64,000 bases of DNA from an uncultured bacterium (GTDB lineage Bacteria > Verrucomicrobiota > Verrucomicrobiia > CAIQCK01), in the NCBI GenBank assembly GCA_903870275.1, contig CAIQCK010000016.1, positions 20,756 to 84,755 of the forward strand, given 5' to 3'. The position numbers and the translations under genes are program-made. This document shows positions 23,817 through 30,499 of this stretch, piece after piece. The notes beneath the pieces were generated by a model. That model had not been told where the DNA came from. It saw nothing but the letters and a program-made list of their open reading frames with translations, and searched no databases. Numbering within the stretch: position 1 is the stretch's first letter; every line of letters begins with the position of its first letter.

Positions 23817-24670
23817 AGACGCATGCCAGAAGCCAGCGGACAGTGGGCAGTGAACAGTGGGCAGCGGGCAGTGGGCGGTTGGAGACGGCAAGCGGAGCCT
23901 CCAGGATTCGATTTCCGGGCCTCGGCGCGCTATCGGCAGAAATCCCCAACCACAGGCGTCCGAGCGCTCCTAGCTATCCGCGAAAGTCGGCGGCGGCCCG
24001 AATTTTGGCAAAGCAGATTAAGAACCGGAATTTTTTTGCTACGGATGCGTTGAAAAGGGTTGCTGTCCTCTGCGTCCTCTGCGCCTCGGTGGTAAACGCC
24101 GCCGAGTCACCAATCACGAGTCACCAGTTACCAGTCACCAATCACCAATCACGCTTCGAGGCCATGCTCAACCAGATGATTGCCGAGGAATCCCGCAACG
24201 GCGCGGAGCTGCGCGGCGATGGCGGCCGGTCCCGCGGCATCCTCCACATCCAGGCGAAGTTCTGGAGCGATGTCACCGCCTGGCGCGCGGCGCGCAAGCT
24301 GCCGACGAAACCCTACGCCTGGGTGAGCGATCCGGCCTGGAGCCGCGAGTATGGCCGCAGCGGATTGACGATGCTGGAGGAAAAGTTATCCCAGGAACGG
24401 CGACTTCCAAGCCGCAGCAGCTCGCGATCAATATCCGGCGACTTGGAAGTCGCCGCTCCCAGCGCTGGAGAAATCTACGCGGCTTGGAATCTGGGCTTTG
24501 CGAAGTTCAAAGCGCGCGGATTCGATCTGCGCCGTTGCCCGCGCCGCACGCGCGCCGCCGCCGCGGCCGTCGAGCTGGCGGTATGGGACGCGGACCTCTC
24601 GCAGCGCTTCCGCGAACTCTCCGCCGCGGGCGCGCGGCTGGCGGCGACAAGGCCGGGAGGCGTGCGATGA
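23813..24670 (+). CDS. Lysozyme/transglycosylase-like protein loaded with repeats
   Basis: The catalytic-looking part runs from RFEAMLNQMIAEESRNGAEL through GDGGRSRGILHIQAKFW to EIYAAWNLGFAKFKARGFD, which resembles SLT/lysozyme-like domains (putative Glu in EESRNG). The region before it is mostly repeat-derived. TGGGCAG heptads (23826-23881) give TVGSEQWAAGSGR, a CTCTGCGTCCTCTGCGC run gives the hydrophobic RVAVLCVLCASVVNAA, and GTCACCA heptads (24106-24154) give SPITSHQLPVTNHQ. A palindromic insert (SGDLEVAAPS) splits the domain. A TTG at 24049 would start directly at the signal-like stretch. The predicted role is cell-wall cleavage during lysis or entry. Confidence 0.65.
   Translation: MKTHARSQRTVGSEQWAAGSGRLETASGASRIRFPGLGALSAEIPNHRRPSAPSYPRKSAAARILAKQIKNRNFFATDALKRVAVLCVLCASVVNAAESPITSHQLPVTNHQSRFEAMLNQMIAEESRNGAELRGDGGRSRGILHIQAKFWSDVTAWRAARKLPTKPYAWVSDPAWSREYGRSGLTMLEEKLSQERRLPSRSSSRSISGDLEVAAPSAGEIYAAWNLGFAKFKARGFDLRRCPRRTRAAAAAVELAVWDADLSQRFRELSAAGARLAATRPGGVR
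23826..23881. repeat. Heptanucleotide repeat, eight mixed units
   Basis: CCAGAAG and CCAGCGG pass directly into ACAGTGG, GCAGTGA, ACAGTGG, GCAGCGG, GCAGTGG and GCGGTTG, so two word families are joined in phase in one array. Confidence 0.75.
24106..24154. repeat. Heptanucleotide repeat GTCACCA, seven units
   Basis: GTCACCA, ATCACGA, GTCACCA, GTTACCA, GTCACCA, ATCACCA and ATCACGC lie between the signal-like stretch and the lysozyme-like domain. Confidence 0.8.
24397..24457. repeat. In-frame palindromic element, copy 2
   Basis: GGCGACTTCCAAGCCGC and GGCGACTTGGAAGTCGCC flank about 20 bases. The second half and its sequel CGCTCC match copy 1 at 14746-14767 and are read in the same frame, giving SGDLEVAAPS in both proteins. 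Confidence 0.7.
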
Positions 24671-24855
24671 ACGAACTGCTGCTGATCAAAGAAGTTCTTC
24701 ACAAGCTGCGCCGGCAATTAAGACTGGCGCGGTCGGCGGCCAAACAGGACCCGATGCACGTCAGCTATCGCGGCGAGATCGTTGCGACCAAACGCGCCAT
24801 CGGCGAGGTGGAAAAGATTTTGATCCGGGAACTTGGTTCGGGAGGCGCGCGATGA
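24667..24855 (+). CDS. Small helical protein
   Basis: A 62-residue, strongly helical protein (LLIKEVLHKLRRQLRLARSA), joined by ATGA overlaps to the lysozyme-like gene before and the HAD gene after. Function unknown. Confidence 0.55.
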   Translation: MNELLLIKEVLHKLRRQLRLARSAAKQDPMHVSYRGEIVATKRAIGEVEKILIRELGSGGAR

Positions 24856-25430
24856 ATAACAAGCCTAACGGTTGGATCGGAGTTGACCTTGATGGGACGC
24901 TGGCTTTTTACGATGGCTGGCGCGGCGAGGACCACATTGGCTACCCAGTTCCAGCAATGGCCGAGCGCGTCAAGAAATGGCTGTCGGAAAAGCGCGACGT
25001 TCGCATTTTCACGGCACGCGTTGATGGCGGCGAAGTGGCAATTTCGATGGGCGTGAAAGAAGGCAAGAAGTTCCGCGATGTAAAACGGATCAGGCGCATC
25101 ATCCAGGACTGGACTGAGAAACACTTCGGCGCGCGGCTGCCTGTCACCAACAGTAAAGACTTCGGCATGATTGAACTTTGGGATGATCGCGCGATCCAAA
25201 TCATACCGAACACGGGAGCGCGAGTGGACGCAACGCCGCGCCACTGTCAGACCTGCGGTTGGTGGTCTCAAGAATCAATCAACACGAAGTTTGAAGGTGA
25301 AGAAAACTTGACCGGTGAACGGCTGTGCCGCAGATCGCAGTACACCAGCTTTGGCGCATACGGACAGGACGGAAAATCCATCATCACAATCGCGCAGTTC
25401 GGATGCTGTGAATGGAGGATGAAGCAATGA
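24852..25430 (+). CDS. HAD-superfamily hydrolase with Cys-rich tail
   Basis: The 192-residue protein has HAD motif I in IGVDLDGTLAFYDGW, motif II in VRIFTARVDG and the final acidic pair in IELWDDRAIQI, so it is probably a phosphatase. After this, the C-terminal 60 residues contain HCQTCGWWSQE, ERLCRRSQ and FGCCEW, a likely zinc-binding appendix. A role in nucleotide or DNA-end metabolism is possible. It is coupled on both sides by ATGA. Confidence 0.75.
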   Translation: MNNKPNGWIGVDLDGTLAFYDGWRGEDHIGYPVPAMAERVKKWLSEKRDVRIFTARVDGGEVAISMGVKEGKKFRDVKRIRRIIQDWTEKHFGARLPVTNSKDFGMIELWDDRAIQIIPNTGARVDATPRHCQTCGWWSQESINTKFEGEENLTGERLCRRSQYTSFGAYGQDGKSIITIAQFGCCEWRMKQ

Positions 25431-25795
25431 CCGGCATCCTCACAGAGCCGCCGCCGTTCGATACCCGCTCTCTGGTTGGAGATCCAAAGCGCGAGAAGCC
25501 GCGATGGCCAGCAGAGGTGGCTGTTGATGTTGCTATAGAGTTGCTGGAGACGTTTCAGCCAGCGTGTGAACCGTCTTATTGCATCATCGCTGGCTCGTTG
25601 CGCCGCCGGAAAGAAACAGTGGGAGACATCGAACTGCTCGTGGTGGGAACGATCCTCGGCACGGCGGCCTCGATGCTGCTGGTGCTGATGTTGCGGGACT
25701 GGTTTCTAGCCAACGAACAACTGACCGAGCGGTTGAACATCGCGGCGTTGTTCACGCTGGTCCTGATCTTCGTGCTGCTGTTCAAGTGGAACTAA
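25427..25795 (+). CDS. Truncated PolX-type nucleotidyltransferase joined to a membrane tail
   Basis: The first 70 residues resemble the palm of X-family nucleotidyltransferases: RWPAEVAVDVAIELLETFQP, then IAGSLRRRKETVGDIELLVV, where GS...R and DIE form the active-site motif. Directly after this the sequence becomes a membrane protein (ILGTAASMLLVLMLRDWF and FTLVLIFVLLFKWN). Full-length relatives continue as soluble proteins, so this looks like a deletion fusion of two genes. It may be inactive. Confidence 0.55.
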   Translation: MTGILTEPPPFDTRSLVGDPKREKPRWPAEVAVDVAIELLETFQPACEPSYCIIAGSLRRRKETVGDIELLVVGTILGTAASMLLVLMLRDWFLANEQLTERLNIAALFTLVLIFVLLFKWN

Positions 25796-25805
25796 AGGGC
25801 GCGCG

Positions 25806-26159
25806 ATGAGAAACATTTCCTTTGCCTTGACCGAAACGCAGTTCCTGGCACGCACAAAGACGGTGACGCGCCGGCTTGGCTGGAAGAATTTGAAGCCGGG
25901 CGCGATGCTCTGCGGCGTCCGCAAGGCAATGGGATTGAAGTCTGGGGAAAACATTATCCGGCTCGGCGTTATCCGCGTCATCAGCACCCGGCGCGAGCGG
26001 CTTTCGCAAATCACAGCGGCGGATTGTGTCCGCGAGGGTTTCCCCGACCTTTCGCCGCGCCAGTTTGTCCTGATGTTCAAACAGCACATGAACTGCCGGG
26101 CTTCGCGAAAGGTCACGCGGATCGAGTTCAAACATGTAAAGGAGACGCCATGCCTGTAA
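25806..26159 (+). CDS. ASCH-like small protein
   Basis: The 117-residue protein begins ISFALTETQFLARTKTVTRR, has GWKNLKPGAMLCGVRK and ends with FKQHMNCRASRKVTRIEF. This is the pattern of phage ASCH-type proteins (RNA-binding fold related to PUA). It precedes a radical-SAM-like gene, with which ASCH genes often travel. Confidence 0.65.
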   Translation: MRNISFALTETQFLARTKTVTRRLGWKNLKPGAMLCGVRKAMGLKSGENIIRLGVIRVISTRRERLSQITAADCVREGFPDLSPRQFVLMFKQHMNCRASRKVTRIEFKHVKETPCL

Positions 26160-26875
26160 CCAGAAACTTTGAAGGCTCGAACATGTATCCCTGGGTGACG
26201 CACATGATCACCCATCACCGGGGCGCGTGCCCGCACCGCTGCGGCTACTGCTACGTGAAGAGCGGTCGCGCGGCGAGTCATTATTCTGGTCCGCTGCGGC
26301 TCAAGCCGGAGGAACTCAACACGCCGATGGCGGAGCCGGGCACTTATTTTATCGAGCACATGTGCGACCTGTTTGCGGCGGGAGTGAAGCTGATAAATAT
26401 CGCAGCCATCCTGAATCATTGTCGCCGTTGGCCCAACAACCGTTACGTTTTTCAAACGAAGAATTTTGAACGCGTGCTAGAGATAGCGGGGATGCCTACA
26501 ATCCTTTGGCCGGTGGATATGATTCTCGGTCTCACCTTGGAAAGTGACCGGTGGCACGATGCGATGGGCAGTGCTCCGCATCCGAAGTTCCGCGTGGCTG
26601 CCTTCCAGGGGCTGCGCGAATGCCGGCCGGACATCCAAACCTTCATCACAATCGAGCCGATCCTAAACTGCAATCCATTTGACCTGGCTCAAATGGTTGC
26701 GCGCTGCCGGCCAGCGTGGGTCAACATCGGCGCCGACTCCAAAGGCCATGGCCTCGACGAGCCGGATGAAGAAACGGTGGAGATGCTGATCGGGGAACTG
26801 ACGCGGTTGAAGGTTCCGATCCGGCAAAAGCACAACCTCGGCCGGCTGATCAAGAACACAGAATCGCCGGCATGA
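26150..26875 (+). CDS. Radical-SAM-like phage protein (Gp37/Gp68, DUF5131 type)
   Basis: The 241-residue protein has GACPHRCGYCYV, a Cys-x3-Cys-x2-Cys motif that would bind a 4Fe-4S cluster, followed by GTYFIEHMCDLFAAG, NRYVFQTKNFERVLEI and PAWVNIGADSKGH. These are features of the DUF5131 family common in phages. AAAGGAG precedes the ATG at 26150, which overlaps the ASCH gene end by ten bases. A nucleic acid or peptide modification is expected from the family, but the substrate is not known. Confidence 0.8.
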   Translation: MPVTRNFEGSNMYPWVTHMITHHRGACPHRCGYCYVKSGRAASHYSGPLRLKPEELNTPMAEPGTYFIEHMCDLFAAGVKLINIAAILNHCRRWPNNRYVFQTKNFERVLEIAGMPTILWPVDMILGLTLESDRWHDAMGSAPHPKFRVAAFQGLRECRPDIQTFITIEPILNCNPFDLAQMVARCRPAWVNIGADSKGHGLDEPDEETVEMLIGELTRLKVPIRQKHNLGRLIKNTESPA

Positions 26876-27243
26876 ACCCGAACATCCTCCATCAAGCTTC
26901 GCCACAGGGCGCGCTGACAGTTGCTCGGTTCGCGCATCTGGAACTGTTCGAGTATTGCCTGCGGACGTATCTCTTTCGCCACCTGGCTAGCAGTGATCTG
27001 ACCCGCGAAGAGAAGCTGGCCAACCTGCCGATTGTTGAGGAGGAACTGGCCACGATGCTCGGCGCGCTGCATGTGGCCAATGTGCCCGATTACAAAACCC
27101 GCACCGAAACGGTCGCGCGGGAACTCAATTTCAGAATCCGACAGGGAAAGCTGGATGAGGATCTGAAGGCCAGCGGTCAGAAGACGAACGGTGGAGGCTC
27201 GACGGAGTCTCGCCCCACCCAATTACCGGCCGCGAATCACTAA
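26872..27243 (+). CDS. Hypothetical helical protein
   Basis: The 123-residue protein (ARFAHLELFEYCLRTYLFRH, then LPIVEEELATMLGALHVANV) is helical, with a low-complexity C-terminal tail. It is coupled by ATGA to the radical-SAM-like gene. Function unknown. Confidence 0.55.
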   Translation: MNPNILHQASPQGALTVARFAHLELFEYCLRTYLFRHLASSDLTREEKLANLPIVEEELATMLGALHVANVPDYKTRTETVARELNFRIRQGKLDEDLKASGQKTNGGGSTESRPTQLPAANH

Positions 27244-27245
27244 TC

Positions 27246-27665
27246 ATGAAAAAGAAATGTTGTCCAGAGTGTGGTCAGTTGCGGCCGTTAAAAGAGTTCA
27301 ACCATTGGCGCAATAGTTGCAGATTGTGCCGACGTGAAAGGCAGGCCGCTTTTCTCAAAGATCATCCTGGCTACCGGCGAAACTGGCGAAGCCGGAATCC
27401 GGGCAAGAACGCGCTCTATATGCACAGATGGCGTGCGAAACATCCCGGCGCGGCCAAGGCAATCGGTCTTCGGTTCTTTCAGGATCACAGGGATGAAATT
27501 AACCTGGGCAGAATGATCAGCCGGGTTGTTCTTACTAATGCCTATGTGCGGCAAGTTCTGGCCGAAGCCAGCCACGTTCCACGAAATGCAATTACTCCAG
27601 ACAGCATCCGCGCACGCCGAGTGCAAATCATGGTGAAACGCGATTTGGCTTGCTGGGGATTTTAA
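27246..27665 (+). CDS. Zinc-ribbon protein of unknown function
   Basis: The 139-residue protein starts with CCPECGQLRPLKEFNHWRNS and CRLCRRERQ, a two-knuckle zinc ribbon of the type found in front of some HNH nucleases. No HNH motif follows; instead there is an Arg-rich stretch (RRNWRSRNPGKNALYMHRWR) and a helical tail. It may bind nucleic acid. It lies just before the head genes, where a late regulator could be expected. Confidence 0.6.
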   Translation: MKKKCCPECGQLRPLKEFNHWRNSCRLCRRERQAAFLKDHPGYRRNWRSRNPGKNALYMHRWRAKHPGAAKAIGLRFFQDHRDEINLGRMISRVVLTNAYVRQVLAEASHVPRNAITPDSIRARRVQIMVKRDLACWGF

Positions 27666-27667
27666 CA

Positions 27668-29356
27668 ATGGAATCAACCTTCTTATTCCAACCCACGCCG
27701 CATGAAGAGGCGATTGCGTTCATCCGCAACAAGCCGGTTGTCTCGCGCGAGGTGTTTGACCGGCTGCTGCCGGAGTTGAAAGCACGGGCGTTTACTATCA
27801 CCGGACTTGAAGGCGCGAACGCCGCGCAGGCGGCGCTCAATGTCCGCGACCGGATCGCGGACCTGCCGGCGGGCGGCGATTGGGATAAGATCAAGGAAGA
27901 CATCATCGGGGAAATCTCGCCGTGGCTGGTGGACGAAAACGCGCCGGAGGATGTTCGCGCCGAGCAGGAACGGCGCGCGGAATCAAGGGCGGAGATGTTG
28001 CTGCGGACGCACGGCTTCCAGGCTTACCAGGCGGCAAACTACGAAGTGCTCAACCGCCAGCGCGACGTGTTCCCGGCGTGGGAATATGTGACGGCCGGCG
28101 ACGATCGCGTGCGTGACGAACACGCCGCGCTCAACGGATTGATCGTGCCGGCGGATTCGGATTTCTGGAGGGACCATTATCCGCCGTGGGATTGGGGTTG
28201 CCGCTGCCGCGTGGTCGGCGTGAGCAACAGCGACCTCGCCGATGCAAAGAAAGAGGATGAGGATCGGCAGCCGGAGGAACGCGCCGTGGTCGAGGGCGAG
28301 GCGCTGCGCAAGTTGAATCAAGGCGATCTTGTGTTAGGACCGGCGTTCCGCCGCGATGCGCCGGACGATCTGCGCCGGCTCGCCGGCACACAGATGGATG
28401 TGCGCTCGCCGTCCGCGCGCGCGACGACGAAATCCGAACGCGACGCGGCCTTCCAGTGGAACCCAGCGACACTGCGGCTGCCGCTGGAGGCGCTCAAGGA
28501 ACGCTACGACGCGGAGACGTGGAAGGCGTTTCAGAACTTCGCCCAGGCGCAGTCGCTCGATGACAAGGGCACGACGGTCTGGCAATGGCTCGGCGGCTCG
28601 CCGATCTTTCCGCCGGAAGCGCCGCCGACACCGCCGCCCAAAGAGGCACCGGACACCATCGAAGCCGCGCTGGCACGCCTCGGCCTCGACAAGAAAGTCC
28701 AATGGACAGAAGACGACGTGCGCGCGCTGATCTCGGAACTGCGGGAAACGGCACCGGCGAAAGCGGCCGACGTTGTTTCTGAGATTCTAGGCGACAACGC
28801 CAAGGGAAAATTCTCCGCCAAGAGTGTGACGGGTGCCGTTCAGGATTTCGTCAATTTTCTGCCTGGTCCGCTGGCGAAAAGCCTGCCAAAGTTTTCAATC
28901 TTGCTGGCGCAGTCCCTGGGCAATGATCTGGAGGGAAGCTATAGCGACACCGCCCACGTCTTAAAAATATCGAAGTCTGCGCACGCCAAGGGCGGGATGG
29001 TCAAGGTGCGCGAGACGATTTACCACGAGCTTATGCACTGGGTTCACCTTCACGGCCCGCCTGAGTATCGCGACGCGATCAAGGCGCTTTACGACCAGCG
29101 GACGGCCGGGGAACCGTTGGTGAACGTCGGCTACACGAACCCGCTCCGCAAAGACAAATGGTGGTGGAACTACGCCGGCACGCAATATCTCACGCGGGAC
29201 GAAACCAATCAGACCGTCGGCGGTCTGGAGGTGCCGACGACGCATGTGGAACTGCTGGCCAACCCCGCGAAGCTCGCAAACATGATCAAGGAAAAACCCA
29301 ACGCGTTGATTATCGAAAACCTCCGCGTTATCCTAAGTGTGTTCTTCAGCAAATAA
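27668..29356 (+). CDS. MuF head-morphogenesis protein fused to a metallopeptidase domain
   Basis: The N-terminal half matches the Mu gp30/MuF family: FQAYQAANYEVLNRQRDVFP, GDDRVRDEHAALNGLIV and PWDWGCRCRVVGVS. After a Pro-rich linker (PPEAPPTPPPKEAP) there is a second domain, residues about 340-562, with TIYHELMHWVHLHG, a zinc HExxH motif. MuF fused to a C-terminal enzyme is the layout of MuF polymorphic toxins carried by temperate phages, so the tail could be an injected effector. No partner immunity gene is recognised; the small gene that follows is the only positional candidate. The start at 27668 begins MESTFLFQ. Confidence 0.85.
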   Translation: MESTFLFQPTPHEEAIAFIRNKPVVSREVFDRLLPELKARAFTITGLEGANAAQAALNVRDRIADLPAGGDWDKIKEDIIGEISPWLVDENAPEDVRAEQERRAESRAEMLLRTHGFQAYQAANYEVLNRQRDVFPAWEYVTAGDDRVRDEHAALNGLIVPADSDFWRDHYPPWDWGCRCRVVGVSNSDLADAKKEDEDRQPEERAVVEGEALRKLNQGDLVLGPAFRRDAPDDLRRLAGTQMDVRSPSARATTKSERDAAFQWNPATLRLPLEALKERYDAETWKAFQNFAQAQSLDDKGTTVWQWLGGSPIFPPEAPPTPPPKEAPDTIEAALARLGLDKKVQWTEDDVRALISELRETAPAKAADVVSEILGDNAKGKFSAKSVTGAVQDFVNFLPGPLAKSLPKFSILLAQSLGNDLEGSYSDTAHVLKISKSAHAKGGMVKVRETIYHELMHWVHLHGPPEYRDAIKALYDQRTAGEPLVNVGYTNPLRKDKWWWNYAGTQYLTRDETNQTVGGLEVPTTHVELLANPAKLANMIKEKPNALIIENLRVILSVFFSK

Positions 29357-29373
29357 AAACCTTCCGCACAACT

Positions 29374-29616
29374 TTGGAATGGCCCGATGGCGCGAAACTC
29401 GTCATCACCGGCCGATGGGAAAGACAGCGGGATGCCGCGCCCCTCGTTTACGAGGGCGCCGCGGACCGGCTGCTCGCGCTGATGCCCTGGCGGCGCCGGC
29501 TGCCGCAAACCTACGACGGCCGCGCTTACGAAGGCGTGTGGGAAACCATCGCCGCCAAAGCCGGCCTCAAGGTTCAGACCGAAGAAAACGGCGAGTGGGT
29601 GATGGCAGAACTTTAA
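29374..29616 (+). CDS. Small hypothetical protein after MuF, start uncertain
   Basis: The protein contains EWPDGAKLVITGRWERQRDA and RRRLPQTYDGRAYEGVWETI, followed by a C-terminal strand. The frame has no ATG near the expected start; a TTG at 29374 is used, and the frame is open further upstream inside the MuF gene. It could be an effector-immunity partner or a minor head protein. No family recognised. Confidence 0.55.
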   Translation: MEWPDGAKLVITGRWERQRDAAPLVYEGAADRLLALMPWRRRLPQTYDGRAYEGVWETIAAKAGLKVQTEENGEWVMAEL

Positions 29617-29629
29617 GGGGACAAGCAAC

Positions 29630-30097
29630 ATGAGCGCCGGCCTCTCTGTTCAAATCCGCGACACGATTACGCCAGGCATGGCGAAGCTGGCGGCGAAGAT
29701 CTCCGACCGGCGGCCGATCCTGGAGGCGATGCTGGTTGAGATTGACCGCATTACGGTGCTGGCGTTCACCAACGAGATGTTGCGCGTGGCGTCGTGGGAC
29801 TCGCTGAAGCGCGATCAGCAAAAGCCCGGTCGGAAAAAAGCGGGCGACGAATCCGTTCTCTTTCTTCACGGCCATCTCAATCAATCCATCGGCAGCAACC
29901 ACGTCGTCACCAACGACGAAGGCCGGACCGGAACGGACGCGCCTTACGCCGCCGCGCACCAGTTCGGATACGCGCCGCACAATCTGCCGCCGCGGCCGTT
30001 TTTTCCCTGGGTGAATCAAGAGCAGATGGCCGACTTCGCCAAAGTGCGCGTGCAACGCGTCGCACAGGACAAGATGGACCGGATGGCGCCAAAGTGA
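29630..30097 (+). CDS. Virion morphogenesis protein, Mu gpG-like
   Basis: The 155-residue protein has VQIRDTITPGMAKLAAKISD, YAAAHQFGYAPHNLPPRPFF and PWVNQEQMADF, matching the gpG/phage virion morphogenesis family (the PPRPFF motif is typical). In Mu, gpG lies after gp30 and is needed for head-tail joining or tail formation. AAGGGG precedes the ATG. Confidence 0.85.
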   Translation: MSAGLSVQIRDTITPGMAKLAAKISDRRPILEAMLVEIDRITVLAFTNEMLRVASWDSLKRDQQKPGRKKAGDESVLFLHGHLNQSIGSNHVVTNDEGRTGTDAPYAAAHQFGYAPHNLPPRPFFPWVNQEQMADFAKVRVQRVAQDKMDRMAPK

Positions 30098-30423
30098 AAA
30101 TCGAATGCCAAAGGTGCGGACATCCTTCAGAAGGCTACTATTGCCCGATGTGCGCCGCGCTCAGGCGCCGACGCAAGCGGCGGATGTATCGGCTGCTGCG
30201 ATCTCATAATAAGTGCCATAAATGTAGGCAGCGAACGCGCCGTTGCTTGTGTGCCCATTGCAGGCCACGAATCATCAATCTTCAGCGCCACAGCGAACAC
30301 ATCCGCCAGAGTAAAAGACTTTGCGTTCGATGCGGCTCTCCCTCTTGCCGATACCGGTGCCCGAGGTGTGCGCGGATTCATAGGCTCCGCAGCCGAAAAC
30401 ACTACGCCGCAGCGCATAAATAA
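30094..30423 (+). CDS. Small protein with three zinc-ribbon modules
   Basis: The GTG at 30094 overlaps the gpG-like stop (GTGA). The 109-residue product is Cys/Arg-rich, with three CxxC...CxxC units: CQRCGHPSEGYYCPMC, CHKCRQRTRRCLCAHC and CVRCGSPSCRYRCPRC. This suggests three tandem zinc ribbons on a basic protein, presumably binding nucleic acid. It lies in the head-gene operon but has no counterpart in Mu. Confidence 0.65.
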   Translation: MKIECQRCGHPSEGYYCPMCAALRRRRKRRMYRLLRSHNKCHKCRQRTRRCLCAHCRPRIINLQRHSEHIRQSKRLCVRCGSPSCRYRCPRCARIHRLRSRKHYAAAHK

Positions 30424-30499
30424 AAGATCGGCCAGAATGGTCACTCTGGACAGAGCGACCTGACGGCTCCGCAGCCTGCGTCTAATCTGTCCGCAATCA

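Noticed and set aside
19921..27665. Diversity-generating retroelement
   Set aside because: No reverse transcriptase and no template/variable repeat pair was seen; the repeats present are short 7-base arrays.
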